Positions 58,166-64,000 of a stretch of 64,000 bases of DNA are shown piece by piece; position 1 is the first letter of the stretch; each line of letters starts with the position of its first letter. The notes beneath the pieces are model-generated. The model did no database searches, was not told where the DNA came from, and was given only the letters and a program-made list of their open reading frames with translations. Where the stretch lies: NCBI GenBank assembly GCA_947044365.1, contig OX345639.1, forward strand, positions 7,919,218-7,983,217, in the 5' to 3' direction. This stretch comes from Petrosia ficiformis. Taxonomy: Eukaryota; Porifera; Demospongiae; Haplosclerida; Petrosiidae. A program made the translations under genes and the position numbers.

Positions 58166-58654
58166 CAGTGAAACCTCTATAATGCGGACACCATTGGGAC
58201 CAGCTTATTATCTTTACCTATATTGTCAAAAACATTAGTTTTAGTGTCATATCTTCTTCTTCTTGATTGTTATCAAACTGTGACATAAATTCACTTTCCC
58301 AGTTATCATCAACAAAGTCTTGACATAGCTACAGGTACATTATTGTTGCCCGTGGCAAACTCTTCTGCAGAGCAGTATTTATATTATCTGTGTTTCCGAA
58401 ATGTTCCAAAAGTTTATGTCGATAAACTAGAAGCACTGATTGTTAGACTTCAAGATTGGATACAGTGAAGATAGTGTAATTAATAATAATATAAATATTA
58501 TAAATATTATTGATAATAATTTTGAAAAAATTAATTATACTGTCCGCAATATAGAGTGCTTTTCGTATGTTATAATATCAATGGGGGCGTGATATGTGTT
58601 CGTCTTAGAGAGATGTCCACTATTAGGAGGTGTCCGCTAACGGAGGTTTCACTG
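58166..58654. mobile_element. pogo/Tigger-like MITE
   Basis: A 489-bp element whose ends are inverted repeats starting CAGTGAAACCTC, followed by related TATAATGCGGACACC on the left and CGTTAGCGGACACC as the complement of the right end. TA borders both sides (58164-58165, 58655-58656). CAGT…AACCTC…GGACA termini with a TA target are typical of the pogo/Tigger branch of Tc1/mariner. The interior is AT-rich (AATAATATAAATATTATAAATATT) and non-coding. The left TA is the same dinucleotide that forms the right target copy of the 4.36-kb transposon. Confidence 0.88.
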
Positions 58655-58715
58655 TATCTCCTTCCACTCATTCTATAATTATTACTGAATTCAGTTATAA
58701 AAAATTACCATGCCC

Positions 58716-59840
58716 ACAAGGTGGAGTATAGTTGTGCACGTGAGTTGGATGTGTTAAGCGTGCAACATGTTAACATTGCACAGCTAGGCCGATCAACTCT
58801 TTCTACATCTGTAAGCAACTCTCCGAGAATACCTTTGCAGTCTATACACACTCCTCAATCTTCAGGACGTGTTCAAGTTAGAACGTCTGATTTCAAATCA
58901 ATGTTCCAGCAGCAGAAACCGCTAAAGGTTTGGCAGAGCTGAAAGAACAACAAAGTAAAAAAAATACGTCTGCCAGAGCAAAAATTCCCTGAGAGCTTAG
59001 TGTAAGTGGATATATACTATTTGAAATTATTTTATCTTGCATGTGTATTTGTTACTAGGGTGGTGTACATGAAGCATATAAATTGCTAAATGATGGCATA
59101 GAAAATTCAATTGAATGGAATTAAAGTGTGAAGTATGCATGATGTGTTCTAAACACTAACCATTTTTAAATTGTTTTGTCCTCCATTACAGTTTTGAGTA
59201 TGAAGACAACAAAGGTGTCACTGCTGAACTTGTAAAAAATGTTAGTGCAACTCAAATGTCAGAGGCATATAGCATATCTACTATTAAAAGTACAGACACT
59301 AATAGTTTATATCATGACAAAACAGTTCATTTTCATCTTTAGGGGCTGCTTATGTTTACTTTAAAACATTAAAAAGTTGTCTAGTAAAGAGGCAAAAAAT
59401 TAACAGGCCTGTCGCAGATGTCAAAGAATGCATGATGTGAGTTATCTATTAGTTTGCTGGTATCTGTGTTAATGGTTATTTCTCCACTCATGTAGAAAGC
59501 GAAGGTTTGAAAGAAGCATTGCTCCAATCAAACAGCTTAGACAGTGAAACTAAGCAGAAACTTAAGCCTTTAATTAAAGCTGATTATATGTCTTCTGATG
59601 AATCAGTGGTTTCATCTGATGACAAAGAGAATACTGATCTGGAAATTAAACATAAAAGACATAAGTTTCTTCGTCACATTGTTGTTTGGCGAAGTGCTGA
59701 ATTTCAAGACTTCATTACAAGCTTAGATCGAAAAGTATGTCGTAAACGTACAGAGGAGCAAAAATATAGTAATTCCCATAGAACCATCAGAAAGAGTACC
59801 AGATGAATGCCCAGAATGGGCCATGACTATTTTCTCCTGA
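58716..59840 (+). pseudogene. Decayed multi-exon gene, unknown function
   Basis: I do not recognise the function. Candidate exons: (a) about 58716-59001, open from GTGGAGTATAGTTG, with LGRSTLSTSV and PLQSIHTPQSSGRV segments, then in another frame AETAKGLAELKEQQSK and ARAKIP-stop-ELS before GTAAGT at 59002; (b) from 59192 after CTCCATTACAG, reading FEYEDNKGVTAELVKNVSAT; (c) 59343-59436, AAYVYFKTLKSC…, donor GTGAGT; (d) from 59496 after TCATGTAG, reading EGLKEALLQSNSL…KLKPLIKADYMSSDES…VVWRSAEFQDFITSLDRK. After a frameshift near 59770 it ends IPIEPSERVPDECPEWAMTIFS, stop 59838-59840. Lesions: a frameshift near 58905, TGA at 58990-58992, and a frameshift near 59770. Exon phases do not all match. 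The KPLIKADYMSSDES…PEWA pattern reminds me of a multicopy family in sponge and cnidarian genomes, unverified. Confidence 0.55.
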
Positions 59841-60255
59841 TTGTTTCTTTGGGTTTACACGACATCGATCGTATATATCATACGATGAATCATTTCTCCA
59901 CCTGATGGCAGTTTGACATAATGAGAACAATATTTTAAGTTGCTTTTATGTGTATTATTCGTTTTTGAGTTTATGTAATAATTGTTATTATTAATATTGT
60001 AATTATTAAATTTCTGCATTACCTACATCTATAAGTTATGTGAAGGGTGGAGTGTACTAAGCCAATCAATACATAATATGTGGATTAAATCTGTAGCAAA
60101 TGTTAACTTCACTGCCTTTAACCTGGAGTTCATATTGGTCTCATGCAACTGTGAAACAGTGTTAAATATGTAGCATAACTATATCACATAACATGTATGA
60201 GTCATATGTGCTTCAGATATATTGCATGTGTAAATGTATTTATCCCCCCAGTGAT
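59841..60255. other. Unique AT-rich sequence, nothing recognised
   Basis: The 3' flank of the decayed gene. It contains AT-rich words (TAATAATTGTTATTATTAATATTG, split by eye into imperfect repeats) but no ORF, RNA gene or repeat boundary until the CTAT array begins. Confidence 0.5.
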
Positions 60256-60728
60256 ATCTATGTATTCATCTAACTATCTATCTATCTCTCTAAATACCAG
60301 CTACCTATCTATCTATCTATCTATTTAACTATCTTGATAAACAAAAATCACACTGCCTAAATATCTATAAATATATCTATCTATCTAACTATCTATCTGT
60401 CTATCTATTTTTTTTAACTATCTATCTATCTATATATCTATCTATTATATCGATCTATCCAACTATCTATCTATTAATGTATCTATCTATCTATCTACCT
60501 AATCTATCTATCTATCTATCTAATCTATATATCTATCTATCTATTTATCATCTTTCTATCTATCTATTTATATATCTATCTATCTATCTATCTATTTTTC
60601 TATTTATCTATCTAGCTATATATAATAATATAGAAAAAAGTCTCTGCCTAAGTCTCTATAAATATACCTATCTATCTAACTATCTATCTATCAATCCATC
60701 TATCTATCTGTCTATCTATCTATCTATC

Positions 60729-60776
<48 letters not shown>

Positions 60777-61454
60777 ATCTATCGAACTATCTAAATTTCT
60801 ATCTATCTATCTCTCTATTTATATATCTATCTATCTATCTGTCTTACTATCTATCTATTTATCTAAATATCTAACTATCTATGTATTTATCTATCGATCT
60901 ATCTACCTATCTATGTATGTCAATATCTATCTGTCTATCATTCTATCTATCTGTCTGTCCATCTGTCTGTATGTCTGTCTGTTAGTCTAACTGTCTGTCA
61001 GTCAGTCTCTCGGTGTGTTCGTTTCTGTGTCTGTCTGTCTGACTGTCTCTCTGGCTGTCTGTCTGTATGTTTGTCCATTAGTCTATCTGTGTGTCTGTCT
61101 GCCTGTCCGTCTCTCTGTCTCTCTGTACATCTTTCTATTTATCTATCTATCTATCTATCAATCTATATATCTATCTATCAATTTATCTAAATATCTACCT
61201 AACTACGTCACTATCTATCTATCTATCTAACTATCTATCTATCTATCTATCTCTCTATCTAATTATCTACCTGTCTATCTATCTCTCTATATATCTATCC
61301 TACCATCTATCTGATATATTAAAAATTATGTATCAAAATTTCTATAAATCAAAATACTTATTTAAGTGTTTATCTATTTATCACTCTCTCTATGTATCTA
61401 TCCATTTATCCATCTATCTATATATATCAATCCATCTATCTATCTATCTATCTA
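60256..61454 (+). repeat. (CTAT)n / (CTGT)n array, left arm
   Basis: CTAT array with a CTGT/CTCT-rich stretch at about 60950-61130. The complementary-orientation core of about 45 bp appears near 60333, 60620 and 61312 (TTGATAAACAAAAATC…TGCCTAAATATC). It ends at the palindrome TCTATAGA (61451-61458), after which the strand switches to GATA. Confidence 0.93.
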
Positions 61455-61601
61455 TAGATAGATAGATAGATGGATAGATAGATTGATATATAGATAGATA
61501 GATAGATAGATAGATGTGTAGATAGATAGATAGATATTTTCATAGATAGAATGATAGATAAACAGATAGAGAGACAGATAGATACATAGACAGATAGATA
61601 G

Positions 61602-61632
<31 letters not shown>

Positions 61633-62081
61633 GATAGATAGATAGATAAATAGATAGATTAATAGATAAATAGATAGATAGAGAGGTAGATAGATAGATA
61701 GATAGATAGATAGATGGATGGATATATAGATAGAGAAATAGATAGATAGATAGATAGATATATAAATAAATAGATAGATAGATAGATACATAGATATATA
61801 GATAGATATATTTATAGAGATTTAGGCACAGAATGTTTTGTATATAAATGTGGATGGATAGATAGATTGATACATTGATAAATAGATATGAGGATAGATA
61901 AATACATAGAAAGATAAATAGTGAAATAAACAGATTGATAGATAGATTGTTACACAGACAGCTAGATCAATATATAAAGAGATAGATAGACAGATAGATA
62001 CCTAGATAAATAGATAAATAGATAGATAAATAGATAGATAATTAGATAGATGAATAGAGACAGAGATAAATCGTTAGGTAG

Positions 62082-62112
<31 letters not shown>

Positions 62113-62140
62113 GATAGATAGATAGATAAATAGATAGATT

Positions 62141-62182
<42 letters not shown>

Positions 62183-62664
62183 CAGATAGATACATAGATA
62201 GATACATAGATAGATACATAGATAGATACATAGATAGATGAATGGATATATAGATAGAGAAATAGATAGATAGATAGATAAAGAGATAGATAGATAGACA
62301 GATAGATAGATAGGTAGAGAGGTAGATGGATATACAAATAGGTAGTTAGATAGATAGATAAACAGATAGATAGATAGATAGATAGATTGATAGAAAATTA
62401 GATAGATAATAGATAGATAGATGGGCAGAAAGAGAGATATAGAGATAGATAGATTGATATATAAACATTGAGGGAGGAAATTTTACAGATCCCGATGAAT
62501 AGATAAACAGATAGATAGATAGATAGGTAGATAAATAGATAGAGAAATAGATAAATAGATAATTAGATAAATGGATAGAATAAATTGATAGATAGATAGA
62601 TTTATAGATAGATAGATTATATGGATGGATAGATAAATATATAGATAGATAGAGAGATAGATAT

Positions 62665-62701
<37 letters not shown>

Positions 62702-63068
62702 GATAAATAGATAGATAGATAGATAGACAGACAGATAGATAAATAGATAGATAGATAGATAGAGATGTAGATAGATTGGTAGATAGATAGATAAAGAGAG
62801 AGACAGATCAATAGAGAGATAGATAGAAAGATAGATAGATAGTTTGATAAACAGATAGAGACATAGATGGATGTATATAAAGTTAGATACATAGATAAAG
62901 AGATAGATAGATAGATTCATAGATAGATAAATGGATAGATAGACAGATTGATAGATAGATAGATAGATAGTTAGATAGATAAAGAAATAGATACATAGAT
63001 ATAGATATAAATATTGAGATTTAGGCAGAGAATTTTTGTTTATCAAGATAGATAAATAGAAAGTTAGA
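61455..63068 (+). repeat. (GATA)n array, right arm
   Basis: About 1.6 kb of GATA tetranucleotides with the core in forward orientation near 61806, 62458 (diverged) and 63008 (ATTTAGGCAGAGAATTTT…). With 60256-61454 it forms an imperfect inverted repeat of about 2.8 kb. Long frames reading Ile-Tyr-Leu-Ser (for example minus-strand 62483-63103) are tetranucleotide artefacts. Confidence 0.93.
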
Positions 63069-63436
63069 TAAATGACCCTGATATTGAACTTAGCCATTGG
63101 CAAAGATATCTCGGGTTTTTTTTTTTACCTATTATCGTTTCACACTGTTCGTGTATGACTACTGGGTAGTCGATGACTGACATCATCATGTTGGTGAAAA
63201 GCTGTTGTTCATTTACCACTTCCTAAAATTGAATATACATACTCTTTAATTTTACGTCAATAACTTAATAGTACGTGGTGAAAAGATGAAAGGTGCAGTG
63301 GGTGGCCACATACAACATTCCTCTCAAAAAATCTACTTATTTAAAATATTCCTAAGACAAAACATTTGGTTATTGAAAATTCACATGCGTACACATTGCT
63401 TTTTTCATTTGTTACATATCTGCTATACAGTAATAA
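63069..63436. other. Unique sequence, no feature recognised
   Basis: Follows the GATA array. It contains a T12 run (63115-63126) and AT-rich DNA. It is presumably the 3' flank of the minus-strand candidate gene. The plus-strand frame 63286-63507 lacks recognisable protein character. Confidence 0.5.
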
Positions 63437-63911
63437 CTAGCCTTGCAGTTCCAGTGATGTCAAGTACTTGGAGGCAACTGTTGACAACTGTGCATATGGA
63501 TGCATAAGTATAGAAATTATACGATGGTCTCCTTGAATCTTCTCAATATCATCAGATTTAGTTAGACCTAACAGCAATCCTAGTGATACACCTGGAAAAC
63601 TGGAGATGGTGGTCACCGAAATCCTTTTTTCCATATTTAAGCTGCTCACTGGAGGTGGCATTCCTGCATCAATGAGCAGAAACAAATAGGACTTGCCTTG
63701 AACAATTTGGACCAAAGCTTTGCTTACCTAACAACCCTTTCTCATCTGGATCTGTCAAACAGTCAGCAAGTGTCTTGTTTTCTTCAATGAAAATAAAAAA
63801 TTGGTGTAATAATTTGTAATTTGACAAAACCTGACTTACCTGATTTCGGGGTAAGATGCAAGGGATAAAGTTTCATTTGACAAACCAACTTAAACAGTTT
63901 AAAACTTCCCT
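63437..63911 (-). CDS. Candidate spliced gene, 3' part, unknown function
   Basis: I do not recognise the protein. Minus-strand exons with matching splice sites and one continuous frame: exon to 63840 (possible start after CAAG at 63912), donor GTAAGT; intron 63782-63839 (58 nt) ending ATTGAAG; exon 63728-63781 (54 nt), donor GTAAGC; intron 63664-63727 (64 nt) with a pyrimidine-rich stretch ending GATGCAG; last exon 63663-63437, stop TAG. Joined, the frame passes through SENKTLADCLTDPDEKG, then MPPPVSSLNMEKRISV, FPGVSLGLLLGLTKSDD and SKYLTSLELQG. Both introns are very short, as in compact invertebrate genes. Support is the coincidence of four splice signals with frame maintenance. Reading straight through the second intron is also open, so retention or a different start is possible. 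The upstream exon has an in-frame TAA at 63916-63918 unless spliced there. Confidence 0.45.
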
Positions 63912-64000
63912 CTTGTTAATTGCTCCAACTTTCACATAAAGGTGTTTTACTTCAGGTACTCCGGTCGTGTAAAAAAAAAAATCACATACACTCTCAGGTT
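63912..64000 (-). other. Upstream of candidate gene, unresolved
   Basis: May hold an intron (pyrimidine run, minus-strand T11 near 63971-63981) or a further exon of the minus-strand gene. The window ends here, so the 5' part cannot be assessed. Confidence 0.35.

Overview
This is repeat-dominated nuclear DNA from an invertebrate animal. It has no ribosome-binding sites, operons or dense coding. Instead there are about 38 kb of satellite, long GATA/CTAT microsatellites and decayed DNA transposons of metazoan types (THAP/DDE/YqaJ, pogo-like, piggyBac-like). A tRNA-derived SINE is also present, and one candidate gene has introns of about 60 nt. A sponge or similar early-branching animal is a plausible guess, but nothing seen here proves the phylum. 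No intact known protein-coding gene was recognised.

Layout. (1) 1-30418: satellite A, a roughly 29-bp monomer built from three 9-11 bp AGTCTC-type sub-repeats around the palindrome CTCATGAG. It has orientation switches near 1950, 5843 and 5990, and long near-identical internal blocks. It is interrupted at 23445-24249 by a composite SINE insertion with a 12-bp target-site duplication. (2) 30419-35600: satellite B, a degenerate 7-bp telomere-like repeat (TCTAGGG, with runs of TTTAGGG) in four blocks of alternating orientation. (3) 35601-39290: satellite C, a 21-bp monomer made of a 10-bp and an 11-bp half. (4) 39291-50838: AT-rich DNA dominated by a direct duplication of about 4.5-4.7 kb. Each copy carries a piggyBac-like TTAA MITE and GATG/GATA/AT microsatellites. 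A third, partial copy at 39.3-39.97 kb preserves the empty TTAA site. (5) 50839-53700: GATA/CTAT arrays, holding a decayed pogo-like element at 51543-52204. (6) 53808-58163: a complete but dead 4.36-kb IS5/Harbinger-like (ISL2EU-type) transposon with TIRs, a TA target duplication, a YqaJ nuclease pseudogene and, convergent to it, a THAP + HTH + DDE transposase pseudogene. (7) 58166-58654: a pogo/Tigger-like MITE abutting that transposon. (8) 58.7-59.84 kb: a decayed multi-exon gene of unknown function. (9) 60256-63068: a second CTAT-to-GATA inverted array centred at 61454. (10) 63437-64000: a candidate spliced gene on the minus strand.

The only set of genes that would work together is the transposon in (6): transposase plus YqaJ nuclease. 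Every part is broken, and the transposase has a catalytic Asp changed to Asn. The most unusual structures are the inverted SINE composite, the telomere-like array with palindromes at its orientation switches, the empty/filled piggyBac-like site series, and the GATA arrays punctuated by a shared core of about 45 bp in both orientations. Repeat limits were read by eye and are approximate unless an exact junction is stated.
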